64,000 nt of DNA, taken from positions 124,001-188,000 of the forward strand of contig JANFNE010000042.1 of NCBI GenBank assembly GCA_024867545.1. The letters are read 5' to 3'. Both the position numbers and the translations under genes were made by a program. The stretch is from Phytopythium helicoides (Eukaryota > Oomycota > Peronosporomycetes > Pythiales > Pythiaceae). Within the stretch, counting starts at the first letter, position 1; every line of letters starts with the position of its first letter. The notes under the pieces were generated by a model that was not told the DNA's origin, did no database searches, and was given only the letters and a program-made list of their open reading frames with translations. Of this stretch, positions 44,961-54,921 are shown piece after piece.

Positions 44961-46520
44961 CTAGACGCGACTGTCCGCATCCACCTGCTTGCCCAAACCA
45001 TTATTGTACTCTTCTGGGTAGATCTTGAGCCACGCGCTGTGGAGGTCTTCGTAGTGCTTGGGACGAGTAAGCTGCCAGCCACGTGGGTCCTCAGCCCACA
45101 GAACGAAAATGGTAGTCACAGCACTCGCGACCACGGCCATAAAGAGGTTGTTCACGGCGTAGCCGATGACAAAGCCAAAGAACCCGATGAAGGCATCAGG
45201 GTGCTGCAGAATAGCGAGGGCCTCCGTGTCCGAGTCGCTCGCGATTTGGATCGCGATGTAGGCCGAAATAGCGCCAACAACGAGGTTTCCGAGGAAGAAT
45301 ACGTTGCCGGTGAGGTCGTCATTGACGATGGCACTCCAGCCCTTTTTCGCGAAAAGCTGGAAAACATGGCGGCTGGACGTCACGAAGCTGTAGCCGTAGC
45401 ATCCAACATACGTATACGCGAACCGGTTGAAGAACTCGATGGCACTCTCAACACACCCGACAAGGCACGCGAGGCACGACACAAGGCATGCGGCCACGCA
45501 GTTGCCGGACCGGCTGAGCATCCATGAGAGGCAGTTGAGCAACCAGACGATGGTCTCGAGGATGGCGACGATGAGCGACCCGAAGCAGATGCTACCAAGG
45601 TTTAGTGTCACAGCACGAGCCCACGCTCCCATGGTGATGAATGGGGTGTTGCTGGCTGTCTTCCAGGCAGCCACCGTGCCCGCAGTCGTCACGGCGATCA
45701 CGTTGCGCAGCACAAAGGTGACCCAGAAGTAGACGAACACCATGGCGACAAGCACGCCGATGACGGTGCCGGCCTGGATCTCCAGCTCGCAGCTCTGGGT
45801 CGTACACGAGTCATTCGTGACCTTGATCCAGTCGTTGTGGAAGAGCAGTCCGAGGCTGCCGAGCGTCCATGCGACGGCCCAGGCGAGCTGCACGCCGACC
45901 ATGACGACGGCGACGACGAGCGTCATGGGCAGGCGGAAGATGGCGCTGCCCGCGACTTTGAGGTGCACGGCGGCAAACTTGATGCGCTTGCGCACGCAAG
46001 TGATGTAAATGATGAGCAGCAGCGCGAATAGTCCGAACACAATGGCGGGCCAGAAGTAGAAGTCGACGCCGTCGTCGTAGGCGCGCTTGGTCAGCAGGTA
46101 GGCGGCGGCGATGTTGAGCGCGACGAGCACGAGCAGCGCGACCCAGATGAGCAGCGCGCCGGCGACGACCATGAAGGCGATCCACACGAGCGAGATGGCG
46201 GCGGCCGCGAGCCCTGCGAGCGCCATGTTCTTGACGAGGATCTGCACGGCCGAGTCCTGCGAGGCGTCCGTGACGGTCGTGGCGTCGATGAAGTCGTTGC
46301 CGTAGTTGCCCGCGAACACGACCGTCATGACGACGAGCGCCAGGAAGGGCAGCAGGAAGAACACGTCGTGGCACTCGCGCGTGGGCGCGTCGTCCAGCGC
46401 CATTGGCGGCGCCGAGGGCAGCGGCGGCTCGTCGTCCAGCGAGCGCTGCGCGTGGTACGCGAGCTGGTTGGGCGCGTACGCGTGCTGCGCGTACAGAGAG
46501 CTCGGCGGCTCGCGGTCCAT
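44961..46520 (-). CDS. Choline transporter-like protein (SLC44/PNS1 family), 519 aa
   Basis: Single exon from ATG 46520, unbroken. A cytosolic Pro/Ala-rich N-terminus (about 50 residues) precedes ECHDVFFLLPFLALVVMTVVF. About ten membrane segments can be seen. The family's typical central block is present (VVAVVMVGVQLAWAVAWTLG, VYFWVTFVLRNVIAVTTAG). The C-terminal block follows with FNRFAYTYVGCYGYSF and its characteristic aromatic-rich run, then GFFGFVIGYAVNNLFMAVV. It ends with a cytosolic tail (HYEDLHSAWLKIYPEEYN). Family members sit in the plasma membrane or mitochondria; substrate in oomycetes is unproven. Confidence 0.85.
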   Translation of the reverse strand: MDREPPSSLYAQHAYAPNQLAYHAQRSLDDEPPLPSAPPMALDDAPTRECHDVFFLLPFLALVVMTVVFAGNYGNDFIDATTVTDASQDSAVQILVKNMALAGLAAAAISLVWIAFMVVAGALLIWVALLVLVALNIAAAYLLTKRAYDDGVDFYFWPAIVFGLFALLLIIYITCVRKRIKFAAVHLKVAGSAIFRLPMTLVVAVVMVGVQLAWAVAWTLGSLGLLFHNDWIKVTNDSCTTQSCELEIQAGTVIGVLVAMVFVYFWVTFVLRNVIAVTTAGTVAAWKTASNTPFITMGAWARAVTLNLGSICFGSLIVAILETIVWLLNCLSWMLSRSGNCVAACLVSCLACLVGCVESAIEFFNRFAYTYVGCYGYSFVTSSRHVFQLFAKKGWSAIVNDDLTGNVFFLGNLVVGAISAYIAIQIASDSDTEALAILQHPDAFIGFFGFVIGYAVNNLFMAVVASAVTTIFVLWAEDPRGWQLTRPKHYEDLHSAWLKIYPEEYNNGLGKQVDADSRV

Positions 46521-46915
46521 GGCGGCGGGCGGTGCGTGTGGGCGGGCAGAAGCGCGAGTGAGCGGCCGCCGACCTGCGAGTCGTCCGTGGATTTTCCCCC
46601 CATGTGTTGGACAGGTAGCTGATTGCGATCGAAGCGGCGGCGAGCTGATTACTTACCTTTTAAATAGAGTGGAATCGTTGAGATTATGGATGCTTTTGTC
46701 GTTTGAACAGTACTAATCAACTGTGATAATGAATAGGAGAGTATAATGTTGTGGGATTTGAACAAGTGCCGATGTGGGTTCCTGGCTGCCGCATGGGTCC
46801 GCTCGGAGCTGCTTGCCTCCATGCGTGGCGCTCGCGCGGCTGATGATCACAGAGCGAGCGAGCGACTGACTGACTGACCGACTGACTGATTGACTGACTG
46901 ACCAACTGGCGGCCG
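46521..46915. repeat. Intergenic region with a TGAC/CTGA simple repeat
   Basis: 46861-46903 is made of tandem 4-mers of the TGAC type with small variations, immediately before the stop of the chitinase gene. The rest of the interval shows no gene. Confidence 0.6.
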
Positions 46916-47791
46916 CTAGGCGTTGCAGGAGACGTTGCCGAGCGGCTGCACGTCCAGCAGCGCGCACATGTCGAGGAAGTAGCGGATGCGCTGCGCCTCG
47001 TTGGCCTCGTTGGGTCCGCCGCACTCGAGCGCGCCGTTGATGATGTAGGTCGAGAGCGCGAAGCCGTTGGGCTCGGTGACCACGTCATGGATCACGAGTC
47101 CGTCCTTCTGCGGCGTCATCCAGTACCAGAGCCCGGTCTCCCACGCTACGGCCGAGTCGGTGGCCACGAGCTCGGGCTCGCTCAGCAGGTCGAGACCCAG
47201 CGCCTCGCCCGCGTGGAAGTAGTTGTAGTTCCAGCTCAGCATGATGGGCCCGCGGCCGTGGTAGCGCCGCCCTGGCAGGCACGGCACGCCCGAGCTCGTG
47301 TCGCAGTACTGCGACTCGTTGTACGACGCCGCCGCGTACTCCTCGGGCGCCTTGAAGTTGTCGCTCTCGTGCTTGAGCTGCGCCAGGAAGGACGCCAGCT
47401 CCCGCTTGTCGCTCTCGTCGTCGCCAGAGTTGCTGAAGGAGGGGTATTTGCTCGACACGGCGTCCACGAGGCCCTGGAAAGCGTACAGCGGCACCGCGTC
47501 CGGGAACTGCGTGGCGAACATGGACGCATTGAAGAAGCGAGTGAACGCGGCCTCGTTCTCTCCTACCGATGCATCCGAGTCGTTCGACGCAGCGCTTGCA
47601 CTGGAGCTGGGGGATCCGTACCCACCGATCGTCGTTGGTGCTGGAGTGGACGGTGCCGACATTGGCGTCGTCGGAGCAGGTGTAGACGGCGAAGAAGTGG
47701 TCGTCGCAGGGTAGCTGGCGTCGCCGCAGACTTGCGCCGAGACCGAGGGAGCAGCGAGCAGCAGACAGGAGATGAGAGCTGGAATCTTCAT
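46916..47791 (-). CDS. Secreted glycoside hydrolase family 19 chitinase, 291 aa
   Basis: ATG 47791 opens a clear signal peptide (IPALISCLLLAAPSVSA). Residues 27-75 are a Thr/Ser/Pro linker, and 80-291 the GH19 domain. Visible family features are FLAQLKHESDNF with the presumed catalytic acid E142, and ASYNESQYC with a candidate second acid, E159. Then come RYHGRGPIMLSWNYNY (the substrate-binding NYNY motif) and FALSTYIINGALECGG. Six or more cysteines suit an extracellular protein. The enzyme cleaves beta-1,4-linked GlcNAc polymers. There is no chitin-binding module. It could remodel the organism's own wall or attack fungal walls. Confidence 0.88.
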   Translation of the reverse strand: MKIPALISCLLLAAPSVSAQVCGDASYPATTTSSPSTPAPTTPMSAPSTPAPTTIGGYGSPSSSASAASNDSDASVGENEAAFTRFFNASMFATQFPDAVPLYAFQGLVDAVSSKYPSFSNSGDDESDKRELASFLAQLKHESDNFKAPEEYAAASYNESQYCDTSSGVPCLPGRRYHGRGPIMLSWNYNYFHAGEALGLDLLSEPELVATDSAVAWETGLWYWMTPQKDGLVIHDVVTEPNGFALSTYIINGALECGGPNEANEAQRIRYFLDMCALLDVQPLGNVSCNA

Positions 47792-48155
47792 GGTGGTGAG
47801 CTGGCTACTGTACTTGGTTGAAAGTGTGCGAGTTCGCGAGTGAGCTGGAGTGAGCTGGTCTTGACGACCGACCGACCTGTGATGTCAGACCACTCGCATG
47901 ATTGCCTGCTGCCTGCGCCATTCCCGCCATGTGTTGTAAGGCATTGGATCGTCCACAATGGACGGCCTTCAACAACTACCAGCCTGTCGACGGCCGACTC
48001 GACCTGCAGCCAAGCGGACAGCAAATCGCCAATGAGACCTTGCAGTGTAAAGGAGTCGTGGACTCGGCAGCTGGTGAGCCTTACATGTTGATGGCAACGC
48101 ATTACTCCGGAGAATGGTCTTGGCAAGGTTCTTGCCGACGTTGAATGCTACAGAA
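47792..48155. other. Intergenic, no gene seen
   Basis: Contains the promoter of the chitinase and the 3' flank of the ankyrin gene. Short ORFs only. Confidence 0.5.
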
Positions 48156-49439
48156 CTAGGAGTATGATGCTCCGATTGCGGTCTCCAAGACGTCCAGAAC
48201 GTCCTTGTGGTTCCTCTGCTTCGCGAGGCTCACTGCATGCTGCAATTTGAAGTCAGCGGGGAGGTGAGCGAGGAGGAGCTTGACCACCTCGGCGTAGCCT
48301 CGCAGCACGGCCACATCGAGTGCTCTGTTGGTGAACCCCTCCCTTCGATGTTCGAGGAGGTAGCGCACGATCTCGACGTGATTCCCCATGGACGCGTAGT
48401 CCACCGCGTTCTCTGTGCAACCCTCTGCTCGATTCTGGTCGAGGAACTTGATAACGTCCAGATGGCCATTCAGAGCGGCAAGGTCCATCGCCTCTGTTGT
48501 GCACCCTTCCTTGCGGTTCTCGTGCAGATAACGAACAATGTCGAGGTGTCCGCGCTTGGCGGCAAAGTCCATGGCTTCAGTAGTGGTCACGAGATCTGGT
48601 GCGTGTTGATGGAGGTATTTGAGAATCTCAAGCTGGCCACACAAGCTCGCCTCGCGGACAAACACGGAGCGACTGGCGCGCGTGTGGCGCATGTCGACAT
48701 TCTCGTTCAGGATCTTGACGACCTCGAGGTTTCCATTCGAGATGGCGATCGACATGGCGCGCTTGCCGAACCCAGTCTCTCGCTTGCACAGGTACGTCAG
48801 CATCTCGACGTCCCCAGCAGCAGCAGCGATGATGAGCGTTTCAGCCGGCGACGTGTCCTTGCCCGTCTCGTACAGGAGCCTGAGCGTGTCGACTCGCTTG
48901 AGTCTGCACGCGAGCAGCTTGGCGTCGGCCAGCAGCGCGTCGGGGCTCCTTCTCATCAGCTGCTCGAGCAGCTCGTCATCCTCACTCTCCACCACCCACT
49001 TGGCCGCGCGGCGGCTCCATCGCGCGCTCACGTTGCGCAGCAGGAAGCGCGCGACCTCGAATTGGTCCATGCGGAGCGCGCCGTCCACCGCCTCAGCCGT
49101 GCAGCCCTCGGAGCGGTTGTGGAGCAGGAAGCGCACGACGTCGAGCTGCCCCGCGGTCGCTGCGCCGTCCATGGCCGCCGGCGTGCACCCGGCCGCGCTC
49201 AAGTGGTGCAGCACCGCGAGCATCTCGAGGTCGCCCGAGCGCGCCACGGCGTCCATGAGCTCCGGGCCGCACGCCGCCTCGCGAGACGCCAGCAGCGCGG
49301 CCACCGCGTGCGACTGGCGAGAGGCCACCGCGTCTGCCAGCGGCCACGCGAACGCGAACACGCGGCCCAGCGCCTCCAGCGGCAGCCGCGAGGCGCGGAA
49401 CGGCGCCAGCGCGGCGACAGGCGGCGAGCTGCGCGCCAT
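48156..49439 (-). CDS. Ankyrin-repeat protein, 427 aa
   Basis: ATG 49439; in-frame codons upstream start with GTG only. The N-terminus (FRASRLPLEALGRVFAFAWPLADAVA) is a short helical lead. Then come degenerate ankyrin repeats with the typical oomycete pattern EGCTxxAMDxAAxxGHLDVxxFLxxNR, clearest in the last six units. No catalytic domain is attached. The protein probably serves as an interaction scaffold. Families of such genes are common in oomycetes, and partners cannot be guessed. The antisense strand carries a 433-aa shadow ORF that reflects codon bias. Confidence 0.8.
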   Translation of the reverse strand: MARSSPPVAALAPFRASRLPLEALGRVFAFAWPLADAVASRQSHAVAALLASREAACGPELMDAVARSGDLEMLAVLHHLSAAGCTPAAMDGAATAGQLDVVRFLLHNRSEGCTAEAVDGALRMDQFEVARFLLRNVSARWSRRAAKWVVESEDDELLEQLMRRSPDALLADAKLLACRLKRVDTLRLLYETGKDTSPAETLIIAAAAGDVEMLTYLCKRETGFGKRAMSIAISNGNLEVVKILNENVDMRHTRASRSVFVREASLCGQLEILKYLHQHAPDLVTTTEAMDFAAKRGHLDIVRYLHENRKEGCTTEAMDLAALNGHLDVIKFLDQNRAEGCTENAVDYASMGNHVEIVRYLLEHRREGFTNRALDVAVLRGYAEVVKLLLAHLPADFKLQHAVSLAKQRNHKDVLDVLETAIGASYS

Positions 49440-50081
49440 GGACGATCTGATACTGGCGCTCCTGCTGGAAGATTGGCGGACGTAAAGCTCCTGCGTGCGC
49501 GGTACTGAAGTGGGGGTGGGGCACACACAATTCCGTCTGGCGGGGGGTTTCGCGACTGTGGGCGTGGAAGTGGTCTTGTCATGTGTGTTGGGTCTCGCGA
49601 GGTGCTGACGTTACAGGATGCGATGGTCGGTTGCGACGTTTGGCTGCGGTGACGCTCAAGTTGCTTTTCTGGAGAAATGTTGTGTTGGGAAAACTGGGAT
49701 TATAATCCAAGCGTGAAAATGGCATGCGGTATCCGCGTGGAAAGAAGATGGCTGCCGGAGGAAAGTCAGCGCTGCTCTCATATCATGGCTTGCGTCGTGT
49801 TCATGTTCATGTGTACCAGGTAAGTTGTGGGTTTTCTGAAAGAAATCCTAAAATACAAAGGGACTATGCATTTCGTCGTTTCAACCACAGTCGCATCATT
49901 GAAACTCGAACGCAGCAAGTTCTATGACGTCGAGCTCAATTCTGTTTATAGCACAGTACTAGCTGACATCGACAAGAAGTTTTGTTCCTCCAATGATTAG
50001 GAAGTGGGCTAGCAGATGCTCCACTCATTCTGCTTCTTGCGAGACTTCTAGGAGCATCTTGTCACATTGTAGCCGACCACG
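49440..50081. other. Intergenic, no gene seen
   Basis: No supported gene. The upstream flank of the second membrane-protein copy shows no obvious similarity to the flank of the first copy, so the duplication does not extend far 5' of the coding region. Confidence 0.5.
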
Positions 50082-52224
50082 ATGCCTAAGAGGCTTGCTC
50101 GATGGGTCCAAGAATGCCTAAGGAGGTTTCATGAGCTCAAAACCGAGCACCAGTACCTTGGACGCTACTCAGTTGACAAGACCTCTGCGTTCCACAAGTA
50201 TCAAGAGACAGCCAGCATCTATCGCGTGCTTGCCGTGGTCATCCTATCTCCTTTCCCAACACTGCTGGTGCTAGTTACATTCGATAGCATCAAACTGCAA
50301 GACCCTCGACTCAGCGCGGCGCATCAAATGACTACATTTCTCCGATCAGCGTTATCCCATTTCGTCATGACGTACATGTTTCTGTTGGCTGGGAAGCAAG
50401 CGCTTGGACTCCAAGCAGACAACAGCTACATACACCCACACTCGCTGTCTGTTGATTGCGGCTTGCGCAGCTACATCAAATGAGTGTGTATGGATGATGG
50501 TAGCTTTCACATGGAGATTCCCGGTTCCAATGCGAGAGTTACTTGGCGTCGGGGTGTGGGGGACGTTTGTGGTCATTTACAACTACCTCTTTGCCAAGAC
50601 AGATCTCACTCGCGTCGTCCACAAACTCAAGAAATATCTGCCAGTCGTCGGCACGCAACTCGTTCTGTTCTACTTTCTGCTTGGACTCTCGATATTGTTT
50701 GCTGTGCTGCCGTATGAGGCACAGCTAGTCATGATCTTCTCCTTTCCCGTGCTAAAAGTTGGACTCAAGCGCCAACTCTGGATGTATTCTCGTGAATTGG
50801 ACGACATTTCGGCTGACGTGACCATCTGCATGGTGGAGATCTCTGGCTCGCTGTACCAGACGGTGTGCATGCAATACGTCCAAAGTAATCTGATGGCGTT
50901 GATGATCATGGGGATGGACTTTGTCCAGGCGATGATCGAAGCGAGAGTATACATTCATCACGAGTACATTGGCGATGCCCAATCGACTCTTCAGACGGCT
51001 ATAAAGATTATCGAGGCCGGTAATGCGAATCATGAACCTGAGAAACATTCGAAAGCTGAAGCTAATTCTGAATCTAGGACAGATCAGCTCCAATCGCGAG
51101 AAATGAAAGCCGGTGGCATGAGTGTATTTCTTCGGTCATGGGGATCTGGTCTTCAAGAACAATCTCGCAGCCACCGCTCGTTAACCTCACTGTGGCGGGC
51201 GGCTCTAAAAAACATCGAGTCTCGATGGCGGAGTTTTCGCCGCTCTCAACTGAAACAACATCGTCGGTATACCATCCAACCGACGACAGAGGCGGCATTT
51301 GAGCGCTCTCGAACGGAATTGAGCGCAACCGCTCGACAATCCAAGAAAACTGTGTGGAATAGACCACGATCGATTTACATCCAGGCGCAACTCATTCGCA
51401 CTCGTGGATCGCGCCGGCTCTTGGACTTTGGTAAAATTGTCTCCCCGAGAGATGGAGGACATACATCTCGAAAATACCTGGAGGCATCAGACAGGCAGAC
51501 AGGCAAACATATCAAGTCGAAACGGCGTGGTCGTTCTGTGGAGCTTCCGGCAAAGTCGGTTGTTCGAGCATTGTTTCGCATGCGATCACTGGATACAGAA
51601 CAGCCAGAGTCAGCGCCACAACAAACGCGACCAACGCCCGACTTTGAGCTGTCGGAACAGCTTGCCAAGGCCAAGATTAGAGAAACCGTGGCCAAATCTT
51701 TGGCAAGCGGTATCCCACACCGAACGCTTCAGCATGTGTCAGCAGCTGGAATCACTGGTATCATGATCGATCACATCTTTGTTCGTCGTCGCGACCAAGC
51801 TCGCATCCTTGAGCAAACATTACAGCTGCTTTTTGCCACCGAAGTGCTGCTTTTCGTCGAGTACATGGAAGTGTTCATGCCAATGCTGTACGCCGCGTGC
51901 ATCGGGACGCTCTGGGAGCTGCCAAATGCCAAGTACAACGTGCTCTTAAACAGCATGAGTCGAAGCCAGGTGGTGCTGGAAGTGTGCACCTCATTAGCGT
52001 ACGCCTCGCTCGAGTTCGTATCATTTCTCTCCGTCTACTGGTTCGTCAAGAAGCGGTACGGCATCTCGGCACTCTACCAGCTCGCGTTCCTGCTCGAGAC
52101 ATACTGGATGACGCTGCAGGGGAAGCTCATCGGCTGCTTCATCACGATCCTCAACTCGGCCACGATCCACCAGGGCGTCGACCTCTCCTTCAAGTTCGAC
52201 GTCTCCGCCCAACTCCACTCGTAG
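50082..52224 (+). CDS. Multi-pass membrane protein of unknown family, copy 2, one frame break
   Basis: Inverted paralogue of the gene at 30743-32896. The first 12 residues differ (MPKRLARWVQEC), then the sequence is very similar from [21 protein letters not shown] onward. The central basic region is the most diverged and the C-terminal membrane part nearly identical. A break lies at about 50434: where copy 1 reads GACAACAGTGCATAC, this copy reads GACAACAGCTACATAC, one extra base. So either this copy is a young pseudogene or the base is a sequence error. The 3' flank matches that of copy 1 through CCAACACCTT, showing that the duplicated unit included the 3' UTR. Confidence 0.7.
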
Positions 52225-52270
52225 CCCCCAGTTCACCACCACTAATAGTCTCCCATTCCACTCCAACACC

Positions 52271-52437
52271 TTACTGGCTCGTCAAGAAGCGGTACGGCAT
52301 CTCGGCACTCTACCAGCTCGCGTTCCTGCTCGAGACATACTGGATGACGCTGCAGGGGAAGCTCATCGGCTGCTTCATCACGATCCTCAACTCGGCCACG
52401 ATCCACCAGGGCGTCGACCTCTCCTTCAAGTTCCAAA
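52271..52437 (+). repeat. Duplicated tail fragment of the membrane-protein gene
   Basis: About 165 bp repeating the last exon part of the gene just upstream (52040-52195) in direct orientation. It encodes [18 protein letters not shown] and onward to SFKF. It has CTC (Leu) where the adjacent copy has TTC (Phe), and so matches the distant copy 1. It ends abruptly at the junction with CorA-like sequence. Confidence 0.85.
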
Positions 52438-52439
52438 TG

Positions 52440-53258
52440 TGTGTGCAATCGGCGACAACTCATCTACGCATCCATCGAGCATCGTGTACACAAGTGTCGA
52501 GGCGTGACTTGACCAGCTGCCACGCAACGCTCGAGTTTCGTCATCACACGGCCCGGCGTAAGTTGGTCCAAGCGCTCTTCAAGCTCTTTCTTGCTCATCA
52601 AGTCGATGAGGGACGCGAGATCCACGCTCGAATACAAAGAAGCTCGGTACACGCGCTGATACATTTTGAGGGTGTGGTGGTCGCATGCAGTATACACACT
52701 CTGCAAGATGAGCGTCGCGTGCTCGTCGTATTCTTCGTATTTACGACGCTCTCGAGATCCACATCAAGCGCATCTTCAACGGCGAGTGGATGCAAAAGAT
52801 ATCGCACCGATAGTCGCCGAAGTAGTAGCAGGTCAATGCCCTCGACGTGAATCCATCTCACGTTTGCCCACGACGGCTTCTTGGAGTAAATGAGCGTCTC
52901 CATCTCGCGAATCGGGTACACGCTGCGCAATGCGATCCGGGGGAGTACTCAATGGACCCCATGGATGCCTCCACCGGTTCATCGTCAGGGGACGATTGCG
53001 AAAAGGAGGCTCGACCGAAGGCTGTAGGGGCGAAGAAAGACGGTGGTGCTGATGTCGCCGCAGCGCTGCCTTGTCAAGTCCAACTTCGTGGAGGAACGCG
53101 TCGTTGAAGAGCTGCGCGAGCTTGATCTCCTGGATGACGTGCAGGAGTTCGTTGAACGAGATGCCCCCCGCTGGCGTCAAAGTCAACTCGTTCGGCACGA
53201 ACGAGTCGAACTGCGAGTCCCTTGGCGTGGAGATCCCCAAATTGCCTCTAGTCCGCAT
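52440..53258 (-). pseudogene. CorA-like Mg2+ transporter fragment, lacks the membrane domain
   Basis: Starts near ATG 53258 (VPNELTLTPAGGISFNELLHVIQE). Through several frames it continues with IREMETLIYSKKPSW, VRWIHVEGIDLLLLRRL, YLLHPLAVEDALD, RRKYEEYDEHATLILQ and LASLIDLMSKKELEERLDQL. This order fits the N-terminal cytosolic domain of CorA/MIT proteins. At least three frame changes are present, near 52735, 52940 and 53070. The sequence ends at about 52440 against the duplicated tail, before the two membrane helices and the GMN motif that define a working CorA channel. The gene therefore appears truncated by the rearrangement. Confidence 0.65.
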
Positions 53259-53550
53259 CGAATGCTGGCCTACGACACCGTGCCGTTCGCTTCAACCACA
53301 CACGACATGAGAAACCAAGCACGCCCAGACAGTCTCATCTCACCATCTCACCATCTCGTAGTACGGACAGTTGTCGCCGCTCCGGCGGCCGCCTCAAGCC
53401 TTCTCCTCGCTTCTCGATCAGCTTGGCTCGGCGAGCGGCACCCTGCGCTTTTTTGTTCACCGTGCCGCCCTCTCTGGTTCTGACGCAGACTCAGATGTAC
53501 CTCTTTCTATTCATATTAATTGAGGCATGGTATGTGTTTCAGAAAACGAG

Positions 53551-53631
53551 CCGACGCGGCGCGACGCGTCGGAATTGTGGAAAAGGGGGTCGGCGACGCG
53601 CCGCGCCGCAAGTCATTTTGTATACAATTCC
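53551..53631. repeat. Nested inverted repeats
   Basis: CCGACGCG (53551-53558) pairs with CGCGTCGG (53565-53572). GGAATTGT (53571-53578) pairs with ACAATTCC (53624-53631). CGGCG (53591-53595) pairs with CGCCG (53599-53603). The three sets interlock in about 80 bp. Confidence 0.7.
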
Positions 53632-53665
53632 AACCGTCAGATGCCGTCGATGTGTCTCGCTTGCC

Positions 53666-53689
53666 GTCGACGCGTCGCGACGCGTCGAC
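53666..53689. repeat. 24-bp perfect palindrome
   Basis: The 24 bases equal their own reverse complement. They consist of two overlapping copies of the 10-bp palindrome CGACGCGTCG flanked by GT and AC. Confidence 0.9.
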
Positions 53690-53772
53690 CAGGTATTAAT
53701 TGCGACCACCGTATGCCGTCTGGCGTCTCGACCTGTATGCATTCGATAAAGAAGATGGAGTTCCGCAGGTAT

Positions 53773-53803
53773 CCCCGGGGGGTCAATTCGAGACCCCCCG
53801 GGG
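53773..53803. repeat. 12-bp perfect hairpin arms
   Basis: CCCCGGGGGGTC (53773-53784) and GACCCCCCGGGG (53792-53803) are exact reverse complements with a 7-nt loop, AATTCGA. Confidence 0.9.
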
Positions 53804-53880
53804 GCACTGAAGCGGAACACGAGAGAAATTTCCATTTTCGCATCGATGGTCCGTCCCTGGACATGACGGTGCCGGTGGCG

Positions 53881-54697
53881 CCGCGAGCGTCGCGAACGTG
53901 GACGGCGGCAGGAGCCAGCTGTACACGCGCTTGGTGGCACCAGTCGAGACGCAGCGCAAGGCGCGAACCGAGAGCAACCTGGAGGCCGCCGGGTCCCCGC
54001 GGTCGCTGCAGTTCGCGCTGTTCGGCGTGTCGAGCGCCGACACGAGCCGCCGGAGCTGCGGCACCTGAACTTGCTGCAGGAGGACGCGCGCAGGAGCAGC
54101 CGCGTGATCTGGAAGAGCGCCAAGGCCATGGAGGGCGCGAGCATTCAGAGACTCGCGAGGAAGCTGTGGGCGACCGAGGACGACCAGGACGTCGACGTGC
54201 TGTGCACGATCAGCGGCGTCGCGCGCGTCGTGAGGTCCGCCGACAGGGCGTACGCCGTTCGAGACCGCTGCCAGGTCTGGGTCGAGTGCTTGTTCGACTT
54301 TGGCCACCAGATCTGCATCGCCAAGAAGGAGCTGCGCCAGTTCGGCGACTACCGCGTGCAGGACATGGCGATGAGCGAGTGCCAGGGGTACGTGAACGCG
54401 CGATTTTTCCACATGTCTGGAAGGATTCGTATCATTTATACTCACCATCACTTGTGCACCCTATGCCTTAGATTCCTCGTGCGCCCGACGGTGACCCGCG
54501 TCCGCAACGAAATGATCGCTGGAAGCATGCTGCAGTGCCTTCGTGCCGTGGATCCTCGAAGCGAACAAGCTCCGTCGGATCTCGCGTGGACCGTATCATG
54601 GAGCGATTTGCCGCGGTTTACGCTTCAGTGGGAGGATGCATTTGTCAACGACCTCTTCCCGCCGATGCCGCTGTTCGACCAAGCCTTCGACTGCTAG
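53881..54697 (+). CDS. Hypothetical protein, frame-broken
   Basis: Coding-like sequence starts in one frame (GGRSQLYTRLVAPVETQRKAR, then SLQFALFGVSSADTSRR). It continues after a one-base break near 54050 in another frame (LRHLNLLQEDARRSSRVIWK, ISGVARVVRSADRAYAVRD, ECQGYVNARFFHM). It ends at 54697 with VNDLFPPMPLFDQAFDC. No domain is recognised. The start codon is not clear, and an intron or further break may exist near 54430. GC-rich codon use resembles the housekeeping genes nearby, so it is probably a real gene. Confidence 0.45.
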
Positions 54698-54921
54698 AGC
54701 TACAGCAATGCAGTAGTCGCCCGGCAGGCGTGTACCTTTCGTATTTATTCCCGTGCCCTGGCGGGCGACAGCATTCTGGAGTTCATGGCTAAGATTACGA
54801 CTCATTGAAGACGACACTGAAGAAGATCTCCCCATGGGGGAGACAATTGTTTGTTGCGTCTATGGTCAGCGAAAGCCTTATAGATGCCATGGCATGATGA
54901 CGACTGCGCAGGAGAGGACTT

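Larger units (their letters stand above)
53259..53880. other. Non-coding stretch with inverted-repeat cluster
   Basis: No supported gene. The palindromes within it are listed separately. Confidence 0.5.

Noticed and set aside
48207..49508. 433-aa plus ORF
   Set aside because: Exactly antisense to the ankyrin gene; regular repeats in one strand create a long shadow in the other.
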